From an uncultured Ectothiorhodospiraceae bacterium (GTDB taxonomy: Bacteria > Pseudomonadota > Gammaproteobacteria > XJ16 > Halofilaceae): DNA of 42,551 nt. The position numbers were made by a program, and so were the translations under genes. The stretch is taken from NCBI GenBank assembly GCA_913055615.1, contig CAJXKK010000024.1:1-42551 (forward strand), in the 5' to 3' direction. Shown one piece after another: positions 17,167 to 25,721 of this stretch (position 1 is the first letter of the stretch; every line of letters starts with the position of its first letter). The notes under the pieces were generated by a model. It made no database searches, had not been told where the DNA came from, and was given only the letters and a program-made list of their open reading frames with translations.

Positions 17167-18354
17167 ATGAACCAGCTTGACAGAACGGCCCTGACGGCGA
17201 GCGTCTTCGCGATCGCTTTACTGTTCACCGGTGGCGCCATCGCCTCGGCCGTCGACGAACTCCCCGAGGAACTGCGGGACGAGCTCTACAATCCCGACAT
17301 GATGGACCCGAACCAGCCGCTGGAAGAAAGCGCGTACCGCGACTGGAAGGCGCCCAACCCTCCACCCTGGACGATCGGATTCGCGCAGTCTTACGCCGGT
17401 AACACCTGGCGTGCCAACGAAATGGAACGCCTGGAGAAGGTGCTGATCCCGAAGTGGAAGGAACTGGGCCTGATCGATGAAGTCATTATCACCCAGTCCA
17501 ACCTCGACGACTCGCGCCAGATCCAGCAGATCCGCCAGCTTGCCGACCAGGGCGTGGACGCGATCATGGTTTGCTGCTCCAATCCCACGGCGCTGAACCA
17601 GTCCGTCGAATACGCCTACGATCGCGGCATCCCGACCTTCTCCGCCACCGGGTACCTCACCTCGCCCTACTCCGTGAACTCCTCGGCGAACTTCGTCGTT
17701 GGCGGCCACATGCTCGGCGAGTGGATGGCGCAGGAGATCGGCGAGTCGGGCAAGGTCCTGAATGTCGAGGGTATCCCCGGCGCATCCGCCTCGGACTCCC
17801 AGGATCTCGGCATCAACATGGCGCTCGACGACTATCCGGATATCGAGATCGCCGGCACCGTCGCAGGCATGTGGACCGACCAGGTCGCGCAGAGCGAGAT
17901 CCAGCGGTGGCTCGCGACCCATCCCGGCCAACTCGACGGGATCATTATTCAGTCCGCGTCCGAACTCGGCGCGGTCCGTGCCCTGCAGCAGAGTGGGCGG
18001 GACATGATTCCGATCACGATCGGCGGTGAGGAAGGCGCGCTGTGCTACTGGCGCCAGAATCCCGACTACGTGTCCGCCGCCATCCATGCGTGGCCGCCCG
18101 GCACCGACTTCGAGATGAGCTGGAACATCATGATGCGCACGCTGCAGGGCCAGGGACCGAAGATCCAGTCGATCCTGACCCGACCGGTGAAGATGGACTT
18201 CGAGCAACTCGAGGCGGAACTCGACGAGGACTGCAGCGTCAATTCGAAGGGCTGGTACAACGTGCCGATCGAAGAATGGGCCGGCAAGGAGTATCTCGAC
18301 CAGTTCTTCCTGCGCCCGGCCGATCCGGAGCAATACGATCCGGATTCGCACTGA
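17167..18354 (+). CDS. Ribose-family (CUT2-like) ABC transporter substrate-binding protein
   Basis: A 395-residue periplasmic binding protein of the RbsB-like Peripla_BP_4 type. Signal peptide about 1-27 (SVFAIALLFTGGAIASA), no lipobox. About 40 acidic/proline-rich residues precede the fold. The core begins WTIGFAQSYAGNTWR and contains QIQQIRQLADQGVDAIMVC, GIPTFSATGY and QLDGIIIQSASELGAVRALQQ, as in sugar-binding members. It is the first gene of the ten-gene operon; GGAGG lies before the ATG. The ligand cannot be read from sequence: several aromatic residues (Trp, Tyr) fit a ring or hydrophobic ligand, but this is inference. A strong hairpin follows the gene. Confidence 0.93.
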   Translation: MNQLDRTALTASVFAIALLFTGGAIASAVDELPEELRDELYNPDMMDPNQPLEESAYRDWKAPNPPPWTIGFAQSYAGNTWRANEMERLEKVLIPKWKELGLIDEVIITQSNLDDSRQIQQIRQLADQGVDAIMVCCSNPTALNQSVEYAYDRGIPTFSATGYLTSPYSVNSSANFVVGGHMLGEWMAQEIGESGKVLNVEGIPGASASDSQDLGINMALDDYPDIEIAGTVAGMWTDQVAQSEIQRWLATHPGQLDGIIIQSASELGAVRALQQSGRDMIPITIGGEEGALCYWRQNPDYVSAAIHAWPPGTDFEMSWNIMMRTLQGQGPKIQSILTRPVKMDFEQLEAELDEDCSVNSKGWYNVPIEEWAGKEYLDQFFLRPADPEQYDPDSH

Positions 18355-18369
18355 GCACAGCCCCGTGTT

Positions 18370-18411
18370 CCCGCGGGCGGCAGTGGTCGCTTCGACCGCA
18401 CCGCCCGCGGG
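18370..18411 (+). promoter_or_regulatory. Intercistronic hairpin between binding protein and ATPase genes
   Basis: CCCGCGGGCGG and CCGCCCGCGGG form a perfect 11-bp stem. Inside it GGTCG and CGACC form a second 5-bp stem with a CTT loop. It starts 16 bases after the binding-protein stop. There is no U-tract. Similar structures after periplasmic-binding-protein genes protect the upstream mRNA or partly terminate, so more binding protein than ATPase is made. Confidence 0.6.
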
Positions 18412-18472
18412 GCTTCCCGGACGTCCGGTTCGGATCCACGCGCAGAACCGTATAAAGGAAAGTCGACGCCCC

Positions 18473-20671
18473 ATGGCGAGTGCCAGCGTAGAACTGACTT
18501 CCGTGCGCAAGACCTTCGGGCCCACCGTGGCGCTCGCTGACTGCAGTCTTACCGCGTATCCGGGCGAGGTCCACGCGATCGTCGGCGGCAACGGTTCCGG
18601 CAAGAGCACCCTGGCGAAGGTGATGTCGGGCGTGCTGATCCCGGACTCCGGCCAGGTCTCGGTCATGGGCCGCTCGCCCACGACACCCGTGGAGGCCCGT
18701 CGCGCCGGCGTAGCCAACGTATTCCAGGAAGTGCTGGTCGCCGACGGCTGCTCGGTCCTCGACAATCTCTATCTCGGCTCCGACGGTCTGTTCACGGCGT
18801 CCATGCACCGTGAGGACAAGATCGAACAGGCAAGCCGTTTCCTGCGCGATCTGCTGGGTTTCGATCTCGATCTGTCGACCCGCGTCGGCGATCTCCCCCT
18901 CAGCCTCAAGCAGTGGATCACCATCGCCCGCGGCATGCTCTCGGATCCGAACGTGCTGATCCTGGATGAGAGTTCGGCCGCGCTCGATTTCGAGTCGACG
19001 GAGCGGCTGTTCGCCAAGATGCGCGAACTCAAGGCGCGGGGCACCGCGCTGTTGATCGTGACGCATCGGGTCGCGGAACTGGTGCGAATCGCCGACCGCG
19101 CCACCGTGTTACGCGATGGGCGCGACGTGGGGTGCCTGACCCGCGAAGAAATCACCGAACACAGTATTCTTGAACTGATCGCCGGGCCGCAGAGCCAGTA
19201 CACCGACGTCATCGCCCCGATTCCCGAGCCGCAGGCCGAGCGCCCTGTTCTGCGCATCGAGCATGCCCGGATCTGGCCCGATGCAGAGAAGATCAACTTC
19301 ACGCTCTACCCGGGCGAGATCGTCGGGGTAACCGGGCTGGACGGCCAGGGCCAAGCGGACTTCGTCAAGGCGGTCGCCGGTGTCACACCACTCGTGTCGG
19401 GGCGCATCAGCGTGATCGAGGGGCGCACCGCGCACGGGATCGAGGACCTGCGCTCCGCGCGCGCGAATCGCATCAGCTACATCAGCGGTGATCGCAAGAA
19501 GGAAGGGATCTTCCCGAACCTCAGTATTTACGAAAATCTCGCCATGCCGGTGTACCGCGAGTACCGCACGGGCGGGTTCGTCAACATCACCAACAGCGCG
19601 AAGCTCGTGCCCGTCTTCGAATGGGAGACCGACAAGCTTCGGGTCAAGATGGGCAGCCGGCACGACCTGATCACGTCCCTGTCCGGCGGCAACCAGCAGA
19701 AGGTGCTGATCGCCCGATCTTTCGCCGAGAACCCGGCCGTGCTCGTGCTCAATGACCCGGCACGCGGCATCGATGTCGGCGCCAAACACGACCTCTATCG
19801 CAACCTGCAGAACTTCGCCGCCGCGGGGCACGCGGCCGTGTTCCTGTCCTCGGAGATCGAGGAGTTCATGCATCTGTGCAGCCGGGTGCACGTCTTTCGC
19901 AACGGCGCCGTCAGCAGCGAGTTCCGCCCGCCGTACGACACGAACGTGATTCTGAACGCGACCTTCGGACGCCGACTCACCGCGCCCCTCGCGGACGCCG
20001 GGGCGAATGGCGACACGGTGGACTCGATCGCCGACGGACCCGCCCCGATCCGCTTCGACGAAGGGCGGCCGATGCCCCGGTCGGTGGGCCCGGTCGCGGG
20101 ACCCCGATACCGGACCAGCGCCAACGACGGAGGCGAGACGATGGCCACGCAAGGCTCCGATTTCGCGCTTTCCTGTCCGGACATCGTGCCGGGACAGGTG
20201 ATCCCCGACCGCTTCGTCGAGGACAACGTCAATTCGCCCCACCTCACCTGGTCAGGCGTCCCGGAGGGGACCCGCGGCTTCGCGCTCGCGGTGACGGATC
20301 CGGATCTGCCCGAGGAGTTCGGCTTCCCGCGCAGCTTCGCCCACTGGCTCATCCACGACATCCCCGCGAACGTCCGCGACCTGCCCGAGGGCGCAAGCCA
20401 GACCGGCGCCATGCCGAGCGGTGCGCGCGAACTGAATTCCGACTTCGTGACCTTCCAGGTGCCCGGCTTCGGGCGCGGTTACGGCGGCCCGTGGCCACCG
20501 GACCGCCAGCATCGCTATTTCTTCACGCTTTACGCGCTGACCCGCGAGCGCATGAACCTGAACCCTGATGCCGATCTGGCCGATTTTTACGCGGCGGTGT
20601 TGCCCGTCGCCATCGATTCCGCGTCCTTCGTCGCGGTGTACGGACCCGCCCGGAAGCCGCTTCCGGCGTAG
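18473..20671 (+). CDS. Double ABC ATPase (RbsA/MglA type) fused to a PEBP/YbhB domain
   Basis: A 732-residue protein. Residues 1-500 are two ABC domains. NBD1 has Walker A GGNGSGKST (38-46), a degenerate signature (LSLKQW) and Walker B LILDESSAALD. NBD2 has the Walker A replaced by GLDGQGQAD (usual in RbsA), signature LSGGNQQKV (from 403) and Walker B LNDPARGIDVG, where the usual DE pair is Asn427-Asp428. A linker of about 50 residues leads to a complete PEBP/YbhB domain (about 557-732) with TDPDLP and GPWPPDRQHRYFFTLYAL. No stop separates the two parts, but GGAGG stands before an in-frame ATG at 20141, so a separate 176-residue PEBP could also be made. ATG 18473 was chosen because it follows AAAGGAAAG and starts the ABC fold; the open frame upstream is not protein-like. 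Confidence 0.92.
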   Translation: MASASVELTSVRKTFGPTVALADCSLTAYPGEVHAIVGGNGSGKSTLAKVMSGVLIPDSGQVSVMGRSPTTPVEARRAGVANVFQEVLVADGCSVLDNLYLGSDGLFTASMHREDKIEQASRFLRDLLGFDLDLSTRVGDLPLSLKQWITIARGMLSDPNVLILDESSAALDFESTERLFAKMRELKARGTALLIVTHRVAELVRIADRATVLRDGRDVGCLTREEITEHSILELIAGPQSQYTDVIAPIPEPQAERPVLRIEHARIWPDAEKINFTLYPGEIVGVTGLDGQGQADFVKAVAGVTPLVSGRISVIEGRTAHGIEDLRSARANRISYISGDRKKEGIFPNLSIYENLAMPVYREYRTGGFVNITNSAKLVPVFEWETDKLRVKMGSRHDLITSLSGGNQQKVLIARSFAENPAVLVLNDPARGIDVGAKHDLYRNLQNFAAAGHAAVFLSSEIEEFMHLCSRVHVFRNGAVSSEFRPPYDTNVILNATFGRRLTAPLADAGANGDTVDSIADGPAPIRFDEGRPMPRSVGPVAGPRYRTSANDGGETMATQGSDFALSCPDIVPGQVIPDRFVEDNVNSPHLTWSGVPEGTRGFALAVTDPDLPEEFGFPRSFAHWLIHDIPANVRDLPEGASQTGAMPSGARELNSDFVTFQVPGFGRGYGGPWPPDRQHRYFFTLYALTRERMNLNPDADLADFYAAVLPVAIDSASFVAVYGPARKPLPA

Positions 20672-20719
20672 GAGCCCGGGCAAGCTTCCTTCCGGCAAGC
20701 ACGAGAGAGGGGAAATAGT

Positions 20720-21124
20720 GTGAGCAACTACAGCAGTCGCAAGAAGCTCGACCTCGAGTGGATCGAGCGCTGGGCGCGGATCGTTAATGACGACCGCATC
20801 CTGCCGGTCACGGGGCGATTCTTCACCAGCAAGTTCGTCATCGGGATCGATGACACCGACTATCTGGTCGAGGTCCAGGAGGGCAAGATCCGGCGGATCT
20901 TCGAGGGCCTGACGCCGAACAACTTCGGTTACGAGTTCGGCCTCAAGGCCTCCTCGACCACCTGGTCGAAATTCACGCAGCAGGTACCGCCACCGATGTT
21001 CAACGACATCTGGGCCATGTGCCATCCGCTGCACCAGAACATGGTGATCGAGGGCAACACGCTGACGTTCTGGCAAAACGTGCGCGCACTGACCCGCATG
21101 CTCGCCCTGATGCGCGAAGTCTGA
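20720..21124 (+). CDS. Small soluble protein, possibly SCP2-like
   Basis: A 134-residue soluble protein. The start is GTG at 20720, after the purine-rich GAGAGGGGAAA. The pattern (helix, then VTGRFFTSKFVIGIDDTDYLVEVQ strands, then WSKFTQQVPPPMFNDIWAM and a C-terminal helix) suggests a sterol-carrier-protein-2-like lipid-binding fold, but I hold this only weakly. It lies 22 bases before the hydrolase gene and both sit between the ATPase and permease genes. It may carry or present a hydrophobic substrate to the hydrolase. Confidence 0.8.
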   Translation: MSNYSSRKKLDLEWIERWARIVNDDRILPVTGRFFTSKFVIGIDDTDYLVEVQEGKIRRIFEGLTPNNFGYEFGLKASSTTWSKFTQQVPPPMFNDIWAMCHPLHQNMVIEGNTLTFWQNVRALTRMLALMREV

Positions 21125-21146
21125 GGACTGGAACAGGAGTCATTCA

Positions 21147-22091
21147 ATGAACACGCACGAACCCATTGTCGGTCGATATGTCTACGTCCAGTGCGAGGGC
21201 CGTACCTATCGCGTCTTCTACGAGGAAGCCGGAGAAGGCATTCCGATGGTCTGCACGCACACGGCTGGTGCGGACTGCCGACAGTACCGCCACCAGCTTT
21301 GCGATCCGGATTACACCAAGCACTTCCGGATGATCACCTTCGACATGCCGTGGCATGGCAAGTCCAACCCGCCGGCCGACTTCTATCTCATGGAAGACGA
21401 GTACAAGCTGACCGAGCGCTTCTATTCGGAGTTCGTCGTGGCCTTCTGCCGGGCGCTCGATCTCGAGAAGCCGGTATTCATGGGCCAGTCGATGGGCGGC
21501 AACCTCTGCCTCGAGCTGGCGCTTCGTTACGAGAACGAATTTTCCGCGTTCATCGCCCTCGAGGGCTGTGACCACTCCCCGGGCTGGTGGATCGATCCGC
21601 TGAACCACCCCGCCATCGGCTGCGACGGCGTCGCCACGGCCATCTTTGGCCTGATGTCCCCGGAATCGCCCGACGAGTACCGCCACGAGACCTGGTGGTA
21701 CTACGCCCAGGGCGGCCCCGGCATCTTCAAGGGCGATCTGCACTACTACAGCACGGACAGCGACTTCCGCGACCGCGTGCACAAGATCTCCGGGCGCGTG
21801 CCGATCTATTTCCTCACCGGCGAATACGACTTCGCCTGTACCCCGGAGATGACGGAACGCACCGCGGAGAAGGTCAAGGGCTCGGAGTGCATCATCTTCT
21901 CGGGCGGCCACTTCCCGACCTCGGAGGACCCGGACAAGTTCAAGGAAGTCGTGGCGCCGGTGCTCAAGAAGATCGTGCAGAACGACCCGGGACGGCGCGG
22001 CGGAGACGCGGGCCGCGGCAGCGCCTCGTCGACAGAGAGCCGGTCCACTTCCAGCCGGCCCGAGCGCCGGGTCATCGATCTGGACCGATAA
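21147..22091 (+). CDS. Alpha/beta hydrolase
   Basis: A 314-residue serine hydrolase. The nucleophile elbow is GQSMGG with Ser115; the likely triad partners are Asp228 (GEYDFA) and His255 (GGHFP). The oxyanion region is HTAGAD. A cap region around 140-215 is rich in Trp and Tyr. No signal peptide, so it acts in the cytoplasm. The last 40 residues are Arg/Ser-rich and probably disordered. Its place inside the ABC operon suggests it acts on the imported compound, perhaps as an esterase or C-C hydrolase; the substrate is unknown. GGAG at 21135-21138 precedes the ATG. Confidence 0.92.
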   Translation: MNTHEPIVGRYVYVQCEGRTYRVFYEEAGEGIPMVCTHTAGADCRQYRHQLCDPDYTKHFRMITFDMPWHGKSNPPADFYLMEDEYKLTERFYSEFVVAFCRALDLEKPVFMGQSMGGNLCLELALRYENEFSAFIALEGCDHSPGWWIDPLNHPAIGCDGVATAIFGLMSPESPDEYRHETWWYYAQGGPGIFKGDLHYYSTDSDFRDRVHKISGRVPIYFLTGEYDFACTPEMTERTAEKVKGSECIIFSGGHFPTSEDPDKFKEVVAPVLKKIVQNDPGRRGGDAGRGSASSTESRSTSSRPERRVIDLDR

Positions 22092-22152
22092 GCGGACCGC
22101 GTGTCGTGGCGCCCCGGCGCCATGACATGTCCGTCGGGGAATAAGAGACGCC

Positions 22153-23559
22153 ATGGGCCAGAACAGCGGAGCCGAGAAGACCTACCTCCTCGTGCCGATC
22201 CTGCTGATCGCGGTGCTGACGTCGACCGCGGTGATCCGCAGTCCCAGCCTGGTCACCCTCCCGGGGCTGGGTTCGGCGATCATCGTCGCGGCGCCGATCA
22301 TTCTGGCGACATATGCCCTGATGGCGACGACCATCGCCGGCCGCGGGACCATCGATCTCGCGGTCGGTCCGCTGCTGGCGTTCATCAACGTGACGATCGT
22401 CCGACTCAACGGCCTGGACATCGTCACGGACCCGATCCCCGTGTTCCTGCTGGCGCTGGGTATCGGCGTCCTTTACCAGATCCTGTTCGCGCTGGTCATC
22501 ATCGTCGTTCGCGTACAGCCGATCATTGTCGCCCTCTCCGGCTATCTCGCCCTGTCGGGCATCAACCTGGTGATCCTCCGGCGTCCGGGCGGTACCGCGC
22601 CGACGTGGATGAGCGACTGGGGCGCGGGTGAGACCATTTTCTCGCCGGTGCTGCTGATCGTGCTGCTTGCAACTGGCGGCTGGCTGCTGTTCACGGCGAC
22701 CACGTTCTACTCGAACCTGCGCATGATGGGGTACGACGAGCGCGCCGCCTACACGAGTGGCGTGCGCATCTATCTCGCACGTCTCGGCGCCCATGTCATC
22801 TCGGGGCTGTTCGTCGGCCTTGCCGCGATCTGTTACACGGCGCTGATCTCCTCCGGAAACCCCAATGCCGGCGGGCAGATCACGCTGACGGCGGTGACCG
22901 CGCTGGTCCTTGGCGGGGTCGCGCTGTCCGGTGGGCGCGGTTCGGTCACCGGTGCCCTGCTGGGCGCGGTGACGCTGTTCCTGATCGGCTACGTGCTCTC
23001 GACCTTCCAGTTCGGCGCGATCCAGTCGTTCGTGACCGACCTGGCCTACGGCACGATCCTCGTGTCGTCACTGCTGCTGACCCTGCTCGTGCCGATCGTG
23101 GCACGCCATATCTCGTTCGTGTCGCCGTATGCGGCGTTCATCGTGCTCGCCACTGTGGTGGGCGGCATCATCCTCCATGTCGCCACCTACGACAGCTTCG
23201 TCGTCGCCCCCAGCGTCGCGCAGGCACTCGGGGACCCCGTTGCCAACAAGGCGCTTGCGGTACCCGATGACAACCTCGTGCAGCGCTACTTCGTGCTGCC
23301 CGAAGTGGCGAGTGGCGGCACCGGCGGGATCGGGCCGGTCGCGCTGAGTCTGACGCCACTGCAGCAGATTGCATTCGCCACGGCGGCCATTCTCGTCCTG
23401 GTCGTGTTCACGGCGCGCATGTTCGTGGTCGAGGCGGTCACGCCGCGCCTGAGTCTGTTTCTGTACATATTCATCGGCGCGCTGATCGTACTGACCTTTG
23501 TCACGCTGGCCCAGAGCGGCCCGGGTGCGGCAGCCGCCGCCGCGGGAGAAATACCATGA
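22153..23559 (+). CDS. ABC permease, RbsC-like (BPD_transp_2), with extra C-terminal helices
   Basis: A 468-residue inner-membrane permease. The RbsC-like core (about 1-320) contains GRGTIDLAVGPLLAFINV and the cytoplasmic coupling segment VLGGVALSGGRGSVTGALLGA. Usual family length is about 320-350. After the core come three more hydrophobic segments (about 322-348, 398-420, 428-450) with a soluble loop at about 355-395, ending in an alanine stretch. The next permease gene overlaps by four bases, so the two should form a heterodimer with the binding protein and double ATPase. Confidence 0.92.
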   Translation: MGQNSGAEKTYLLVPILLIAVLTSTAVIRSPSLVTLPGLGSAIIVAAPIILATYALMATTIAGRGTIDLAVGPLLAFINVTIVRLNGLDIVTDPIPVFLLALGIGVLYQILFALVIIVVRVQPIIVALSGYLALSGINLVILRRPGGTAPTWMSDWGAGETIFSPVLLIVLLATGGWLLFTATTFYSNLRMMGYDERAAYTSGVRIYLARLGAHVISGLFVGLAAICYTALISSGNPNAGGQITLTAVTALVLGGVALSGGRGSVTGALLGAVTLFLIGYVLSTFQFGAIQSFVTDLAYGTILVSSLLLTLLVPIVARHISFVSPYAAFIVLATVVGGIILHVATYDSFVVAPSVAQALGDPVANKALAVPDDNLVQRYFVLPEVASGGTGGIGPVALSLTPLQQIAFATAAILVLVVFTARMFVVEAVTPRLSLFLYIFIGALIVLTFVTLAQSGPGAAAAAAGEIP

Positions 23560-24965
23560 GTGTCGCCGAACGCGAGACCGCGCGTCGCTCGCCACTCGCC
23601 GCGCCGCGCTCGATGTTCCTCCTCTGGTTCAACATCGCGCTGACCTTCGTGGTCGCGGCGATCGGTTTCGGCATGGGCTTCGCCCAGGGCCTCGCCGCGC
23701 AGCTCGTAATCCTCTACACGATCGTTTCCGCCGCGGTGTTCCTGTGGTTCGCCAACGCCGTCACCGTGGTATTCGAGGACCGGCTCGCGGCACCCGAGAC
23801 GCACGCGGACGAGGAAAGCGCCGCGCGGCAACCGTCGTGGTGGCGCCGCAACTGGGTGATGCTGCTCGCCATGGCGGTCCTGCTGGTGCTCTACCTGGTC
23901 GTCACGGCCACGGTCGAGGCATTCCGCCAGCTGGAATATCTGATCACCTTCGTGATCCTCGAGCTGATCCTGCTGTTCGCCTTCAAGGTGTCGGTGCATT
24001 TCCCGCGGACCCGTAGCGCCTTCATAGGGCTGATGATCCTTGCCGCCCTGCTGGTGATCAGCGCGTTCACCATCGACGGCTTCCTCTCCGCGCCCAGCAT
24101 CCGTGCGCTGCTGCTGTTCGCCGCCTTCCTCGGCATCGCCTCGGTGGGCCAGACCATGGTGGCGCTGCTCGGTGGCCTCGACCTGTCCATCCCATTCGTC
24201 ATCGGCGCGGCCAACATCGGTCTGCTGTTCCTGATATCGCTGGGTGTGCCGCCATGGGTCGCGACCGGCTTCGTGCTGCTCCTGGGCGCCCTGCTCGGCC
24301 TGATCAACGGACTGCTGTCGTACCGCCTGCAGGCCCAGGCCCTGATCATTACGCTCGGCACCGGGTTCGCGCTGGCCGGCCTCGTGCAGATCCTGACGAG
24401 CATAGGCTCCGAGCAGGCCGGCAACGTCATGGGCACGGTGCCCGGCTGGCTGCGGAACCTCGCGGCAATGAACGGCACGACGTTCGGCCTCGCGGTGCCA
24501 CCGGCGATCATCATCTGGATCGTCCTGTCGGTGCTGATCATCCTGTTCATGCGCTATACCGCCTACGGCCGGTACATCTACGCGCTTGGTGGAAACCGCG
24601 AATCGGCCCGCCTGCTCGGCATCTCCGAACTCAAGTACTGGACCCTCGCCTACATCGTCAGCGGCTTTTTCTCGGCGGTTACGGGCTGCCTGCTGCTCGG
24701 GTGGTCGGGAGGCGGGTTCATCGACGTCGGCGAGAACTACCTGTTCATGACGCTCGCGGCGGTCGTAATCGGCGGCACTTCGCTCGCCGGCGGCCAGGGC
24801 GGCTATGGCTTCACGGTCATCGGCGTACTGGTCCTGCAGCTTCTGTCCACCTTCCTGATCGGGATCGGACTGAATTACGAGTGGCAGCAGTTCATTTTCG
24901 GTCTGCTCATTCTCCCGATGGTCGCGCTCTACAGCCGGGCGCCCCCGATCCGGTCACAAGTATAA
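23556..24965 (+). CDS. ABC permease, RbsC-like, with extra N-terminal helices
   Basis: A 469-residue permease. The core of the family starts at about residue 150 (SAFIGLMILAALLVISAF) and includes LLGGLDLSIPFVIGAANIG and the coupling loop VIGGTSLAGGQGGYGF. In front are about four additional helices (18-40, 45-68, 93-115, 125-148) separated by a charged loop. The partner permease has its additions at the C-terminus instead. The ATG overlaps the upstream stop by four bases. The opsin-like gene begins 11 bases after the stop. Confidence 0.92.
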   Translation: MSVAERETARRSPLAAPRSMFLLWFNIALTFVVAAIGFGMGFAQGLAAQLVILYTIVSAAVFLWFANAVTVVFEDRLAAPETHADEESAARQPSWWRRNWVMLLAMAVLLVLYLVVTATVEAFRQLEYLITFVILELILLFAFKVSVHFPRTRSAFIGLMILAALLVISAFTIDGFLSAPSIRALLLFAAFLGIASVGQTMVALLGGLDLSIPFVIGAANIGLLFLISLGVPPWVATGFVLLLGALLGLINGLLSYRLQAQALIITLGTGFALAGLVQILTSIGSEQAGNVMGTVPGWLRNLAAMNGTTFGLAVPPAIIIWIVLSVLIILFMRYTAYGRYIYALGGNRESARLLGISELKYWTLAYIVSGFFSAVTGCLLLGWSGGGFIDVGENYLFMTLAAVVIGGTSLAGGQGGYGFTVIGVLVLQLLSTFLIGIGLNYEWQQFIFGLLILPMVALYSRAPPIRSQV

Positions 24966-24976
24966 AGGGTCCGTTC

Positions 24977-25666
24977 ATGAACGATACGCTCTACCGGTCC
25001 GCCGACATCGTCACCACCTCGCTCACCACGGCGACCGTGGCGACACTCGCCGCCGGCCTCCTGTGCGCGCTCGGCCTATCCTGGACTTCGGACAAGTGGC
25101 GCCCGCCGCTCGCCCTCGCCTGCGTGGCACTGCTCGCCTCCGGCGTCGCCTATCTGCAGGCGCTCGGTATCTGGCAGGCCGTGGGCGAACTCAGCGCCGC
25201 GCCGCGTTACGTCGGCTGGTACACCGCCCAGCCCGCGCTCGTCGCCGCCGCCTTCTTCTACGCGCGCGTCGCCGGCCCCGTTCCCGTCGGCGTGTTCTGG
25301 CGCTCGGTCGTCGCTGCCCTGTTGATGGTCTTCAGCCGCTGGCTGGGCGATGCGCAGATCTTCGATCCCACCCTGGGCGCCCTGCTGTCGATCGCCTTCT
25401 GGCTCTACATTCTGGGCGAACTGTATTTCGGCGCCATGAGCAACGCGGTGCGCGGGCGTTCGCGGCCCATCCGTTCTGGTTATTTCTGGCTGCGGCTGAT
25501 CATGACGATCGGCTGGGCAATCTACCCGATTCTGCATTTCGTCGACGTGGTGATCGGTGTCGGACATGTGCCGAGCATCATCGTCCTGTACACCGTGGCG
25601 GACCTGGTGAACCTCATCACGCTCGCTCTGATTTATCTCTCCGTGGCCGGCAAGGAACGGTACTGA
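24977..25666 (+). CDS. Opsin-fold (proteorhodopsin-like) protein lacking the retinal lysine
   Basis: A 229-residue seven-helix protein homologous to proteorhodopsin along its length. Shared landmarks: KW (40-41) at the helix B start, GIW (64-66), RYVGW (77-81, helix C), LGDA (123-126), GELY (147-150), GWAIYP (179-184, helix F, identical to proteorhodopsin) and VADLVNL (207-213, helix G). The retinal Schiff-base lysine position is Leu213 (codon CTC at 25613-25615). The counterion Asp97 position is Gly80 and the donor Glu108 position is Ala91; the Asp227 equivalent is kept (Asp209). It cannot be a normal light-driven pump. It sits 11 bases after the permease gene and 55 before the flotillin gene, so it is probably co-expressed as a structural, sensory or ligand-binding subunit. 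No retinal or carotenoid genes are in the window. Confidence 0.9.
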   Translation: MNDTLYRSADIVTTSLTTATVATLAAGLLCALGLSWTSDKWRPPLALACVALLASGVAYLQALGIWQAVGELSAAPRYVGWYTAQPALVAAAFFYARVAGPVPVGVFWRSVVAALLMVFSRWLGDAQIFDPTLGALLSIAFWLYILGELYFGAMSNAVRGRSRPIRSGYFWLRLIMTIGWAIYPILHFVDVVIGVGHVPSIIVLYTVADLVNLITLALIYLSVAGKERY

Positions 25667-25721
25667 TGACACGGCCGGATACGCCGGACTCGAAACTGGA
25701 TATAAACAAGAGGATCGGACC

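Noticed and set aside
17218-18765. A 515-codon open frame on the minus strand opposite the binding protein gene
   Set aside because: It covers two plus-strand genes and their gap, has no recognisable motif, and mirrors the GC-rich third positions of the real genes.
24977-25666. Functional light-driven proton pump
   Set aside because: The Schiff-base lysine, the counterion Asp and the proton-donor Glu positions are Leu, Gly and Ala, and no retinal or carotenoid genes are in the window.
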